A stretch of 64,000 bases of DNA from Flavobacteriaceae bacterium UBA7684 (lineage in GTDB: Bacteria > Bacteroidota > Bacteroidia > Flavobacteriales > Flavobacteriaceae): NCBI GenBank assembly GCA_002482885.1, contig DLGW01000016.1, positions 372,563-436,562 of the forward strand, in the 5' to 3' direction. Under the pieces are notes generated by a model that worked only from the letters and a program-made list of their open reading frames with translations, did not search any database and had not been told where the DNA came from. How positions within the stretch are numbered: position 1 is the stretch's first letter; the number at the start of each line of letters is the position of its first letter. Of this stretch, positions 36,645 to 46,554 are shown in pieces. Both the position numbers and the translations under genes were made by a program.

Positions 36645-36710
36645 TGCACAGAAAGCAGTTCCGAAGAACAACATCTGTTGAACCGACGCAGCGAGTTTGA
36701 GATTATTTAG
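36645..36710 (+). pseudogene. Remnant of an OmpA-family gene 3' end (scar 1)
   Basis: The 22 codons read CTESSSEEQHLLNRRSEFEI plus Ile and a stop. They match the last residues of the intact OmpA protein at 44463-46460 (CTEEQHQLNRRSEFEIVKY) and match at DNA level over most of the length. Nothing of the rest of such a gene is upstream, because pyrC ends 10 bases before. This is what remains after deletion or recombination. Confidence 0.85.
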
Positions 36711-36723
36711 TTATTAAAACACA

Positions 36724-36751
36724 CCCCCGTTTAAACACATTTTAAACGGGG
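36724..36751. repeat. Palindromic intergenic element, copy 1
   Basis: CCCCCGTTTAAA and TTTAAACGGGG flank the 5-base loop CACAT. It is one of six related elements in the island and sits directly after OmpA scar 1. The T-run comes only after TTGGTC, so termination would be weak. Confidence 0.8.
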
Positions 36752-36797
36752 ATTGGTCTTTTTATAACATTAAGTTTTTTAAGTAAATAGATATCAA

Positions 36798-36805
36798 TAC
36801 CTTTG
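36798..36805 (+). promoter_or_regulatory. Predicted -7 box of the large LRR gene
   Basis: TACCTTTG fits TANNTTTG, 31 bases before the ATG at 36836. The -33 region is a T-run without a clear TTG. Confidence 0.45.
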
Positions 36806-36835
36806 CGAATATTTTTTATTTTAATAATACCCATT

Positions 36836-39800
36836 ATGAAAAAACTTCTTTTTTTAACCATTGCCTTTTTGTTTTCTGTATCAGCGATTTCACAAGTGGT
36901 TAACATCCCCGATGCCAATTTTAAAAGCACCTTATTAGCAAACACTGCAATTAACACTAATGCTGATGAAGAAATTCAGGTTTCGGAAGCCGAAAGTTAT
37001 AGTGGTAGCTTAAATATAGACCGTAGTAAAGGTGTAATTGTTGATTTTACAGGCTTAGAAGCTTTTCTAAATTTAAGCGAATTAGGGTTGGAAGGTCACA
37101 GTATGACGGATTTATATCTAACAGCTAATAATAAATTAGAGCGATTAACATTGGGGAGTTTAGAGTTCATTAAAAATGTTACTCTTCCAGAAAACTCAAT
37201 TTTAAATTTTATACAAATTAATAATACTTATGGTATTTCAAGTTTAGATTTTTCAAAGGTTCTATTACTTAAAGATTTGGAAATTGCAATGGGTAGTCCT
37301 TCTATCTTAGACTTGTCTAAAAATTCAAATTTAGAGCGATTGTCTGTTTCTGAAAGCCCTATTAGTTCTTTAAATATATCAAATAACCCCATGTTACAGA
37401 CACTTAGCTTGGCTATGTCTGGGGGTTTAAAAACGATTGATTTAAGTGGGGCAGCTAATTTAAAAACCGTTTCTATATCCGATTCATATTCTATTGAGCA
37501 ATTAGATTTCTCTAATAATTCTAAACTTACCCAATTAATTATTTCAGAAGAAAATTTATCAAGCTTAAACGTTAAAAACGGAAATAACATCAATTTATCG
37601 TTATCGGTTAGTTCGCCAATATTAAAATGTGTCATAGTTGATGATGTAAGATGGTCAAAAGCAAACTGGTCGACTAAGTTTCCACAAGGCACACAGTTTA
37701 GTTTAGATTGTATTCCAGAACCTGTGGTGAATATTCCCGACTCTGGTTTTAAAGCACAATTGTTATTAAACACATTAATTAACACCAATATCGATGAAGA
37801 AATTCAGGTTTCGGAAGCGGAGGTTTTTTCTGGAAAATTAGTAATTAATGAAAATGATATAACTCCGATTATGAGCCTTGTTGGTTTAGAAGCTTTTATT
37901 GGGTTGAAAGAACTACAGGTAAGATATTGCTCGGAGTTACCTGCAATTGATATTACCAAAAATGCGAATTTAGAAAAATTATTTCTTGAAGACACCAACG
38001 GGATTATCAATTTAGATGTAAGCCAAAATAAGCTTTTAAAAGTTCTGTTTTTAAGCAATACAGGCGTTAGTGGTTTTATAGATTTATCTGGAAACACCGA
38101 ATTAGAAAGTGTTGATGTAATTATGTCGGGAATAGGAGGTTTAAATGTTACAAATTGTAAAAAACTTAAGAGTCTTAATTTAAATATGTCGGGAATTAAT
38201 TCTCTAGATGTAAGTCAAAATCCTTTATTAGAATATTTAGATGTTTCAGATACCACTATCCCAACTTTAGATATAACCCAAAATCCAAACCTTAAAACAT
38301 TAATCGCTGAAAGGTTATTTGAGGTTTCAGAAGTAGATTTATCCAAAAACAGTCAATTAAATTATTTGATGTTGTCGGGAGATAATTTAACCTATTTGAA
38401 TTTAAAAAACGGAAACAATATAAACTTCCAACAAATTTTAATTGATTTAAGTTTTTCAGGCATATCACAGTTAAAATGTGTCATTGTTGATGACCCGATT
38501 TGGTCAAAAGCAAACTGGTTAAACTTTTTCCCACAAGGCACGCAGTTTAGTTTAGATTGTATTCCTGAGCCTGTGGTGAATATTCCGGATGCAAATTTTA
38601 AATCAAGATTGTTAAGCATTCAAGAAATTAATAAAAACTTAGATAACGAAATTCAAGTTTCGGAAGCGGAGAATTATTCTTCATGGTTAATTATTGGTGA
38701 CGCCAATATTTCAGATTTAACCGGTTTGGAATACTTTAAAAACATTACGGAATTAAATTGTAATTACAATAATATTTCAAGCATTGATTTGACAGGATTT
38801 AATAAATTGAAAAAACTAAATTGTACCAGAAACAATTTAACTGACTTAAATTTAAGTGGATTAACAAACATAGAAACCATCGATTGTTCATACAATAAAA
38901 TTCAAACCCTTGATTTAACAGGATTGACTAAACTTTGGGAATTATCAGCCAGAAATAATCAATTAACTTCCATAAAATTAAACGAATTTAAAGAACTGAG
39001 AATTTTAGATTTAAATTCAAACTTATTAGAAGAATTAGATATTAACGAGAATAATCAGTTAAACGTTTTAGATGCTAAAAACAACAAACTAACTTATGTA
39101 AATATAAAAAACGGAAAAGAACACTGGTTTGGAGTTGAAACATTTTATGAGTCAAATGCAGGATTCAATAACAATCCAAATTTAAAATATATCTGTGCGG
39201 ATGAATCTGAAATAATACCTTTAAAATATCATCTTAATCAGATTGGTTTACCTAACTGCGAAGTAAACTCCTACTGTACCTTCACGCCTGGCGGAGAATT
39301 TTATACCCTTAAAGGAAAATTAACCAGATGTGATTCAGAAGAGTTATTCTTGCCTAATGTAAAATATGCAATTAGCAACGGAACAAACTCAGGCTATTTT
39401 ATTGCCGATGCAACGGGGAATTATTCTATTACTGTTACCGATAAAACCCATTTAATCACCCCAAAATCTGAATATTCCGAATATTTTGAGATTGCCCCTG
39501 CTTTCGCCAATATTGAATTTTCAGACGAACAAAAAGTCATTGAACAAGATTTCTGTATCAAAAATATCAAGGAAATTAATGATGTAGAAATTGTGATTTC
39601 TCCTATCGAAGTTGCCAGACCAGGGTTTGATGCGGATTATGAAATTCTATATACCAACAAGGGAACGACTACTTCTAAAGGCACGATAGAATTCGGTTTT
39701 GAAGACAGTATTTTAGATTATTTAGGTGCCACAGCGGGTGCTTTAGTAACCGAAGGAAAAGTGTCTTGGAATTACGAAGGATTAAAACCATTTGAAACTC

Positions 39801-40633
39801 GTAAATTATATGTAAAGTTCAATTTGAATTCACCTATGGAAATTCCTGCGGTTAATAATGATGATATCTTAAAATTTACCGCAAGAATTAATACCGAAGT
39901 AGAAGATACCACTCCAAAAGACAATCAGTTTGACTTACATCAAACCGTAGTAGGTTCATTTGACCCGAACGACAAAACCTGTTTAGAAGGCGAAGTAATC
40001 ACTCCAGATATGATTGGAAATTATCTGCACTATAAAATCAGATTCGAAAATACCGGAACATTCGCCGCAGAAAATGTAGTGATAGAAGACGATATTGATA
40101 CAACCAAATTTGATCTTTCAAGTTTGGTAGTTTTAGAAGGAAGTCATCCGTTTGTCACTAAAATAGAAGGAAATAAAGTGAAATTCATTTTCGAAAAAAT
40201 CAATTTACCATTTGATGATGCCACTAATGACGGTCATGTTTTATTCAAAATAAAAACTTTACCATCACTAAAATTAAATGATAGTTTTAGCAACAGTGCC
40301 AAAATATACTTTGATTTTAACTTCCCTATCGAAACTAATTTGGCAACCACAACAGTTAAAGAAAACATTGGCTTAAGTGTGAAGGATTTTGAATTTTCAG
40401 ATCAATTTAATCTGTATCCAAATCCTACAAATAACGAATTGAATATTTCTGCCAAAACAAAAAGCACAATTACTTCAATAGAGATTTACAACACAATAGG
40501 TCAGATTTTATTAGCCATACCAAATGCTCAAAACATGCAAAAAATAGATGTTTCCTTTTTGCCAAACGGAACCTATATTTTAAAAGCAAATACCTCAAAT
40601 GGTGTTTCGACTATTAAATTTGTTAAGGAGTAA
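36836..40633 (+). CDS. Large leucine-rich-repeat surface protein, T9SS type A cargo
   Basis: The product has 1265 residues from ATG 36836; the earlier start at 36803 precedes the signal peptide and overlaps the promoter. After the signal peptide (MKKLLFLTIAFLFSVSAISQ) come three blocks, each opening like VVNIPDANFKSTLLANTAIN and EIQVSEAE, then LRR units. The joints between blocks are almost identical (KANW, FPQGTQFSLDCIPEPVVNIP), evidence of internal duplication. A C-terminal DUF11-like beta-sandwich section contains SFDPNDK, and a type A sorting domain (NLYPNPTNNELNI to KFVKE) ends the protein. It should be attached to the cell surface; the ligand is unknown. Confidence 0.9.
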   Translation: MKKLLFLTIAFLFSVSAISQVVNIPDANFKSTLLANTAINTNADEEIQVSEAESYSGSLNIDRSKGVIVDFTGLEAFLNLSELGLEGHSMTDLYLTANNKLERLTLGSLEFIKNVTLPENSILNFIQINNTYGISSLDFSKVLLLKDLEIAMGSPSILDLSKNSNLERLSVSESPISSLNISNNPMLQTLSLAMSGGLKTIDLSGAANLKTVSISDSYSIEQLDFSNNSKLTQLIISEENLSSLNVKNGNNINLSLSVSSPILKCVIVDDVRWSKANWSTKFPQGTQFSLDCIPEPVVNIPDSGFKAQLLLNTLINTNIDEEIQVSEAEVFSGKLVINENDITPIMSLVGLEAFIGLKELQVRYCSELPAIDITKNANLEKLFLEDTNGIINLDVSQNKLLKVLFLSNTGVSGFIDLSGNTELESVDVIMSGIGGLNVTNCKKLKSLNLNMSGINSLDVSQNPLLEYLDVSDTTIPTLDITQNPNLKTLIAERLFEVSEVDLSKNSQLNYLMLSGDNLTYLNLKNGNNINFQQILIDLSFSGISQLKCVIVDDPIWSKANWLNFFPQGTQFSLDCIPEPVVNIPDANFKSRLLSIQEINKNLDNEIQVSEAENYSSWLIIGDANISDLTGLEYFKNITELNCNYNNISSIDLTGFNKLKKLNCTRNNLTDLNLSGLTNIETIDCSYNKIQTLDLTGLTKLWELSARNNQLTSIKLNEFKELRILDLNSNLLEELDINENNQLNVLDAKNNKLTYVNIKNGKEHWFGVETFYESNAGFNNNPNLKYICADESEIIPLKYHLNQIGLPNCEVNSYCTFTPGGEFYTLKGKLTRCDSEELFLPNVKYAISNGTNSGYFIADATGNYSITVTDKTHLITPKSEYSEYFEIAPAFANIEFSDEQKVIEQDFCIKNIKEINDVEIVISPIEVARPGFDADYEILYTNKGTTTSKGTIEFGFEDSILDYLGATAGALVTEGKVSWNYEGLKPFETRKLYVKFNLNSPMEIPAVNNDDILKFTARINTEVEDTTPKDNQFDLHQTVVGSFDPNDKTCLEGEVITPDMIGNYLHYKIRFENTGTFAAENVVIEDDIDTTKFDLSSLVVLEGSHPFVTKIEGNKVKFIFEKINLPFDDATNDGHVLFKIKTLPSLKLNDSFSNSAKIYFDFNFPIETNLATTTVKENIGLSVKDFEFSDQFNLYPNPTNNELNISAKTKSTITSIEIYNTIGQILLAIPNAQNMQKIDVSFLPNGTYILKANTSNGVSTIKFVKE

Positions 40634-40656
40634 TCTTTATCAAACATTAAATTTTC

Positions 40657-40700
40657 AACCCCCGTTTAAAGCTAGTTTAAACGGGGGTTGTTTTTTATTT
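40657..40700 (+). terminator. Palindromic element copy 2, terminator of the LRR gene
   Basis: AACCCCCGTTTAAA and TTTAAACGGGGGTT flank GCTAG (40657-40689) and are followed by GTTTTTTATTT. This is the cleanest intrinsic terminator of the family. It ends 23 bases after the gene and its right arm leads into the next promoter. Confidence 0.85.
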
Positions 40701-40716
40701 TAAATCCCTACTTTTG
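40688..40716 (+). promoter_or_regulatory. Promoter of the type B cargo/SprF/OmpA operon
   Basis: TTG (40688-40690), an 18-base spacer and TACTTTTG (40709-40716) are a full match to the Bacteroidota pattern. The TTG is formed by the end of the terminator palindrome. The ATG is at 40732. Confidence 0.6.
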
Positions 40717-40731
40717 CAAAAAATTCACCCA

Positions 40732-43527
40732 ATGAAAATAAAAAAACTATTCCTAGCCATTATTGGCTTACTCAGCATTTATGTTTCTGCCCAATGTAAT
40801 CAAAAAGAAACATTAGTTATTTGCGACATTACCCAAATTGATTTTGACAACAATGGCAGATTCGACGGAATCATCAATCTTAATCAGGAATACGCCAAAT
40901 TAACCGGTAAAACTGCTCCTCAAGGTTTTTGGTTTGATCCCGAATATCATTTTGTATTAAATGAAGTCTCTGGCGAGGTATATACTTGGGATTTAAGAGA
41001 ATCCACTACGGTTATGCCAACCCCTATGGGGAATCAACCTGCTTATTATGCTTTTGAATTATACACAAATGCATGTGGTTCTGTACCAGCGGTTACCATA
41101 CAATTACAAATAGGTGCTTTTTCGGGATACGTGGTTCCGTTAATTGACGAAGAAGTCAATGTTCAAATTTGTAATGTGGAAGAAACTTTGTGTACCACCA
41201 AAACGACTTACGATTTAAATCAAACGTTAAGACCCATTCCAACGGCTCATAAAAACGGGATATGGTCTTATGTAGGCAATAGTCCTAATTTTAAAGGAAT
41301 TATAGACAATAGATATTTGTCTGTGGATATTCCTTACGACCCAGGTAATGTGCTAGAAGATAAAGAAACTTTTGAATTGGTGTACACTGTTCCAGGGGCT
41401 TTACCTTGTCAGGTAGAAATGAAAACCAATGTAAAAGTATCGGTAGTAAGACAAGTTTTTTCGGGTTCGCCTAATAAATATAACATTTGCGAAACAGAAT
41501 TAATAGCTGGAAAATATGATAATGAAGTCAATTTAAGAGACGACGATTATTTAGTAAATGAAGATATAGAAGGCGTTTGGTTATTTAGACAAGATCCAAC
41601 GGGTCAATTATCCAATCCAGGGGATTCAAAAATCAATTTGAAAACTATATACAACAATTTATATACTCAAACTCCTAGATTCGGTTGTAGAACTTATGAA
41701 TTTAATTACCAAGTACGAACCCGTTCTACCGTTTGCGAAGACAAAACCAGCACGGTTAAGTTTACCTTTTTTGAATACATCAGACCCTTCAAACAAAAAC
41801 CATCAGTTCCAGAATTTTGTGTTGGCGATGCATCACTAGGATTTGTTAATTTATATCAATATATAGATTTTACTACCGAAAATGGCGTGTTATACGATTA
41901 TCCTAAATCGGATTGCACGGATTGGAGAATGGTTTCTGGGCCGGCTAATTTGGGTCTAAAATCAAACAACGGGGTATGTCCTGCTTCATCAGATTACACT
42001 TCGATGGGTACCATTAATTTAAAGGATTTAACCAATCAAAAAGCAGGAACTTATGTGTTTGAATACACAGTTTATCCCACTTATAATTGTGAAATCGAAA
42101 AAGAGGGAGCGGAAGTCATTTATGATAAACCAGATGGCTGTACTTCTTCAGAAAATTTAACACATCCGTGCGGTTCAAAAAGTGCTTTAATTACCATTAT
42201 TATTAACCCGAATTATTATGCTGGCGAAGACACAACTATCGAAGACATTTGCGAAACAGAGTTTTCAGATGCAGACGGCAACCGAGTTCCGAAAGACTTA
42301 ATTTCATTATTAAAAACTGAATCCGAAAAAGGAACCATATATTCAGGTAGTGCAGGAACTTGGAAAAACACAGACACAGGGGCAATAATCACCAATCCGT
42401 ATGTCTTGCCCCAAATTTCTGAAAAACAAACTTTCAATTTTACATACAGTACGATAACTGCTGATGGGTGTACCGATGAATCTCAATTAACTTTTACTGT
42501 TTTTGAACAATACCAATCAGGTAAAGGAGCTGCCGTAAATGCTTGTAATAACGACGCTTCATTCAATTTATTTGATAGATTAACCGATAGTCCGGATATC
42601 AACGGAACTTGGAAAGGCCCTGACGGATATGCAACTACTACAAAAGAAGCTCTTATAGATCCTGCTACTGCTAAAGACGGAGATTATATTTATGAAGTAC
42701 CTGCCAACGGAAAATGTAACGCGCAAAAAGCTACCGTATCGGTTAAAATTCATAAAAAAGCCTTTGCTGGTGATGATGTGCCGGCGACCGTTTGTCAATC
42801 CGATAAAATCATTGATTTAAAAAATCATTTAGATTCTAAAGCCGAAGCGGGCGGAAGTTATGTAGATGTCAATAACTACGGGGTATTGAATGGTGGTTTA
42901 GTGGATGTTTCCAATCTTTCGGGCGATTATTCGTTTGAATATCAAATACCAGCTACAGATTTTTGTATGTTATCTAAATCAACCATTACTTTAACCGTAA
43001 ACGTGGTAAATCCTCCGGTGGTTAGCAATCAATCTTTTTGTATTTCAAAAGGAGCCACTGTTAATGATTTAGTTTATGAAAATCCCAATACTGTAAGTTG
43101 GTTTGAAGATGAAACCACTTCGGTATCTTATCCTTCGAATACATTACTCAAAAACAAGCAAGTATATTATGCACAAGCTACCAATAGTTTGGGATGTTTT
43201 TCAAGCCGAGTGCCAGTTACGGTAGAGTTAAGACCCTTACAAAAAGGAACCGATTGTCCTACGGGAATTCCAGATGTTATTACCATAGATATTCCTATTG
43301 ACTTAAGTATCCTAGAACAATACTACCCGAATTTTGAGTTCAGCGTGTTTAATCGTTACGGAACCATTGTATATAAAGGAGTTAAAGGTACAGAACCTTT
43401 CAAAGGGAAAGCCAATACGGGTTCGAGTTCCGGACAAGATTTACCTTCCGGAGTATATTTTTATGTGTTTAACCCGAACGACAATTCTTCTGATCCGGTT
43501 AACGGAGAGATTTATTTAAGTAAATAA
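40732..43527 (+). CDS. Gliding-type surface protein with T9SS type B sorting domain
   Basis: The product has 931 residues from ATG 40732, because the TTG at 40714 falls inside the -7 box. It has a signal peptide (to YVSAQ), then several Cys-containing Ig-like modules of about 85-100 residues (for example FAGDDVPATVCQSDKIIDL). It ends in a gliding-motility C-terminal domain (FEFSVFNRYGTIVYKG, LPSGVYFYVF, GEIYLSK), the type B signal (CHU_C). Such proteins need a PorP/SprF partner for export or attachment, and that gene follows 15 bases later. It is far smaller than the adhesin SprB. Confidence 0.88.
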   Translation: MKIKKLFLAIIGLLSIYVSAQCNQKETLVICDITQIDFDNNGRFDGIINLNQEYAKLTGKTAPQGFWFDPEYHFVLNEVSGEVYTWDLRESTTVMPTPMGNQPAYYAFELYTNACGSVPAVTIQLQIGAFSGYVVPLIDEEVNVQICNVEETLCTTKTTYDLNQTLRPIPTAHKNGIWSYVGNSPNFKGIIDNRYLSVDIPYDPGNVLEDKETFELVYTVPGALPCQVEMKTNVKVSVVRQVFSGSPNKYNICETELIAGKYDNEVNLRDDDYLVNEDIEGVWLFRQDPTGQLSNPGDSKINLKTIYNNLYTQTPRFGCRTYEFNYQVRTRSTVCEDKTSTVKFTFFEYIRPFKQKPSVPEFCVGDASLGFVNLYQYIDFTTENGVLYDYPKSDCTDWRMVSGPANLGLKSNNGVCPASSDYTSMGTINLKDLTNQKAGTYVFEYTVYPTYNCEIEKEGAEVIYDKPDGCTSSENLTHPCGSKSALITIIINPNYYAGEDTTIEDICETEFSDADGNRVPKDLISLLKTESEKGTIYSGSAGTWKNTDTGAIITNPYVLPQISEKQTFNFTYSTITADGCTDESQLTFTVFEQYQSGKGAAVNACNNDASFNLFDRLTDSPDINGTWKGPDGYATTTKEALIDPATAKDGDYIYEVPANGKCNAQKATVSVKIHKKAFAGDDVPATVCQSDKIIDLKNHLDSKAEAGGSYVDVNNYGVLNGGLVDVSNLSGDYSFEYQIPATDFCMLSKSTITLTVNVVNPPVVSNQSFCISKGATVNDLVYENPNTVSWFEDETTSVSYPSNTLLKNKQVYYAQATNSLGCFSSRVPVTVELRPLQKGTDCPTGIPDVITIDIPIDLSILEQYYPNFEFSVFNRYGTIVYKGVKGTEPFKGKANTGSSSGQDLPSGVYFYVFNPNDNSSDPVNGEIYLSK

Positions 43528-43542
43528 TACCCTTCCCAAAAA

Positions 43543-44460
43543 ATGAAAAAAATCAATTTTATAATGGTATTAGTCTTCGGACTTTGTACCCGTTTGTTTG
43601 CCCAACAAACGCCACAATACACCCAATATATGTATAATATGAGTGTGGTAAATCCCGCTTATATGATTAATGAACCCGGCATTATACAACTAGGAAGTTT
43701 ATACCGTACCCAATGGGTTGGCATAGAAGGCGCGCCTAAAACCGCCAATGTTTTTGCACACATTCCACTAGGTGAAAAAATTCAGTTGTCGGCAAATTAT
43801 ATCAACGACAGAATCGGAAGCAAAACAATGGTTAATCAAAATGTGTTTAACTTAGATTTTGCTTATAAAATTCAACTGACCGAAAAAACCAATTTATCCT
43901 TGGGTTTAAAAGCTGGAGTCAATCAATTGGGTATAGATTATTCAAATGCGGAATTACAACCCGGACAAATGGTTCAAAACATGAATCAATCCAACTTAAA
44001 TATTGGTTCTGGTTTGTTTTTGTTTGGTGAAAAATCTTATGTCGGACTTTCTTCCCCCAACTTAATTCCCAACAAAGTCATTTCAAACGATAAAAATCTA
44101 TTTGAAGATAAAATTCACGCTTATCTTATCGGAGGTTATGTGTTTAATTTTTCAAACAGCATCAAATTCAAACCTTCTTTTGTAACCAAATATGTACAAA
44201 ATGCACCCATTACTTTTGATGTAGCGGGTAACTTTTTGTTCTTTGACAGATTCGAAATCGGAGCTTCTTACCGTTACCAAGATGCAGTAAATGCTTTGGC
44301 AGGATTTTACATCAGCCCTTCTTTACGCATCGGATATGCTTATGACTATACGCTAAGTGATTTAGAATATTTTACAAAAGGCAGCCACGAGATTTTCTTG
44401 ATTTATCGATTGGATTTATTAAAATTCAGTAAAAATTATTCTTCACCCAGATTCTACTAA
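43543..44460 (+). CDS. PorP/SprF family T9SS outer-membrane protein
   Basis: The 305-residue protein starts with a signal peptide and QQTPQYTQYMYNMSVVNPAY, the hallmark of the family. The rest is a predicted beta-barrel (LGSLYRTQWVGIEGAPKTA) ending in LLKFSKNYSSPRFY. Family members help secrete or anchor type B cargo. Its place between the type B cargo gene and an OmpA gene is the common arrangement in flavobacteria. Which paralogue it is cannot be told. Confidence 0.92.
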   Translation: MKKINFIMVLVFGLCTRLFAQQTPQYTQYMYNMSVVNPAYMINEPGIIQLGSLYRTQWVGIEGAPKTANVFAHIPLGEKIQLSANYINDRIGSKTMVNQNVFNLDFAYKIQLTEKTNLSLGLKAGVNQLGIDYSNAELQPGQMVQNMNQSNLNIGSGLFLFGEKSYVGLSSPNLIPNKVISNDKNLFEDKIHAYLIGGYVFNFSNSIKFKPSFVTKYVQNAPITFDVAGNFLFFDRFEIGASYRYQDAVNALAGFYISPSLRIGYAYDYTLSDLEYFTKGSHEIFLIYRLDLLKFSKNYSSPRFY

Positions 44461-44462
44461 CC

Positions 44463-46460
44463 ATGAAAAAACAAATATATCTACTATTCATTTTTGTTTT
44501 AGCTCTGCAAGCTTTTGCTCAGAAAAAAACACGGGCTGATAAATACTTTGAAAAAGGTGATTTCTTAATGGCTGCTTCTTTATACGAAAAAGACCTTCAA
44601 AAAGAAGATAAACAACGCTGGATTCAGCAAACGGCCATTTGTTATTACAATACCTTTCAATACAAAGAAGCTGGCATGTATTTAAAAAAGATTGTTAACG
44701 GTAATTTTAAAGAGCCCGATAAATCTTACGATAACAAATACAATTTTATGTATTATCAGGTATTATCGGCTTTAAATGATTTTGAAAATGCCATCAAGTA
44801 CTTAAAGTTATATCATGACGGATTAGAGAAACCTTTTGATAAAAATGCTACTATAGAAAAAATCGAAGAATTCAGATTGCGTTCAGAAGTTTTTGGCATC
44901 AAAAAAGCTAAAATTAATTCGGAAGCTTCTGATTTTGGAGCGCTTAAGAAAAATGATACGGTTTATTTTACTTCCGACAGAGGCTCGTCTTCCACAAAAT
45001 ATAAATGGACACACCGCTCGTTCTTAGACATCTATGCAGCGATTCCTCAAGATACTTCTTATCAAATCAAAAAACTAGAAGCGCCTATCAATACTAAACT
45101 TCACGAAGGAAATTTCTGTTTCAGTAAAGATGGTAATACCCTATATTTTTCTAGAAGTAATATTACCAAAGGCAAAAAACAATTCGACCGAAAAAAAACT
45201 AATAATGTGCATTTATATACTACCAGCTTTAAAAACGGAAAGTGGAGCGAACCGGTAAAAATGCCATTCAATAAAATTGGGTATTCTTACCAACATCCGG
45301 CGTTAAGCCCCGATGGAAAAAAATTATATTTCTCCTCCAATCAAGAAGGCGGTTTAGGCGGATTTGATTTGTATGTTGTAGACGTTGAAAATCCGACTGC
45401 CGATCCAATAAATTTGGGTGATAAAATCAACACACCTAACCGTGATCAGTTTCCGTATATTGATGCTTTAGGGAATTTATTTTTTGCTTCAGACGGACAT
45501 TTAGGCTTAGGCATGTTAGATGTTTTTGCATGTGAATTTAAAAATAATGACTTTAGCGAGCCTATAAATGTTGGCGCTCCGATCAACTCTGCTTTTGATG
45601 ATTTCAGTTTGGCGTATTATAGTAAAACCGAAGGATTCTTTACTACCAATCGCAAAAATGTAAACGACGATGTTTACCAGTTTGTACAAATCGGAGATAT
45701 TTTTGAAAAAGAATACATAGTTTCTTTTGAGGTTAGAGATAAAGAAACTAACGAATTGATTCCTAATGCTAAGGCAACCCTTAAAAACCGTAAAGGAGAA
45801 GACATCTATCAAAATACATTAGATCAAAATGGAACTTTTAATCTTACTTTAGGTACAGGGCGTTATCAGTTCAGAGCAGAACAAGAGCATTATTTGTCTA
45901 ATGAAATGGTCGTGGTTTTAAAGAAAGAACACAATCAAAAATGGGTATTGTTGTTAACTAAAAAAGCGGTGGAACAGGAATTGCCTACCGAAGATGAGGT
46001 AGAAATGAAGAAAGATCCAGTGGCGTTTGCAGAAAAGAAAAAAGCCGTTAGATCTGAAATGTTAACCGACAAAAATGGGCCGCCGATTGTAGAGAAAAAC
46101 GGTAAAATGTATTTTGAATTAGAACCTATTTATTTTGACTACGATAAGTGGAACATTCGTGCCGATTCTAAAAAAATATTGGATGCTTTAGCAGAAAAAT
46201 TAGAGAAATACCCAAGTATTCATTTAAAAATTACCTCGCATACCGATAATCGCGGTACAGAGGTGTATAACCAAATTTTATCTGAAAAACGTGCGCAATC
46301 AACTCGAAGTTATTTGGCTTTGGAAGGATATGTACATGCCCGCCGTTTACAATTTTCCGGAATGGGTGAACAACAACCCAAAGTCGATTGCAAAGAAAAT
46401 TGCACCGAAGAACAACATCAGTTGAATCGACGCAGCGAGTTTGAGATTGTGAAGTATTAA
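44463..46460 (+). CDS. OmpA-family protein with PD40 propeller, partner of SprF
   Basis: The 665-residue protein has a signal peptide, an N-terminal TPR-like part (about 25-130), a PD40/WD40-like propeller (about 140-400; LSPDGKKLYFSSNQEGGLGG), a carboxypeptidase-regulatory-like domain (about 415-495) and an OmpA domain (about 545-665; IYFDYDKWNIRADSKKILD, SHTDNRG, NRRSEFEI) that binds peptidoglycan. It begins 2 bases after SprF. Its last 60 bases recur as remnants at 36645-36710 and 49220-49285. Confidence 0.93.
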   Translation: MKKQIYLLFIFVLALQAFAQKKTRADKYFEKGDFLMAASLYEKDLQKEDKQRWIQQTAICYYNTFQYKEAGMYLKKIVNGNFKEPDKSYDNKYNFMYYQVLSALNDFENAIKYLKLYHDGLEKPFDKNATIEKIEEFRLRSEVFGIKKAKINSEASDFGALKKNDTVYFTSDRGSSSTKYKWTHRSFLDIYAAIPQDTSYQIKKLEAPINTKLHEGNFCFSKDGNTLYFSRSNITKGKKQFDRKKTNNVHLYTTSFKNGKWSEPVKMPFNKIGYSYQHPALSPDGKKLYFSSNQEGGLGGFDLYVVDVENPTADPINLGDKINTPNRDQFPYIDALGNLFFASDGHLGLGMLDVFACEFKNNDFSEPINVGAPINSAFDDFSLAYYSKTEGFFTTNRKNVNDDVYQFVQIGDIFEKEYIVSFEVRDKETNELIPNAKATLKNRKGEDIYQNTLDQNGTFNLTLGTGRYQFRAEQEHYLSNEMVVVLKKEHNQKWVLLLTKKAVEQELPTEDEVEMKKDPVAFAEKKKAVRSEMLTDKNGPPIVEKNGKMYFELEPIYFDYDKWNIRADSKKILDALAEKLEKYPSIHLKITSHTDNRGTEVYNQILSEKRAQSTRSYLALEGYVHARRLQFSGMGEQQPKVDCKENCTEEQHQLNRRSEFEIVKY

Positions 46461-46554
46461 GTAAATACGATACCAAGTCACTACAAATGCAACTTAATGT
46501 TGTGATGTAGCATGAAAGAATTATATCCCAAATTTCAATTAATCAAATATAAAT

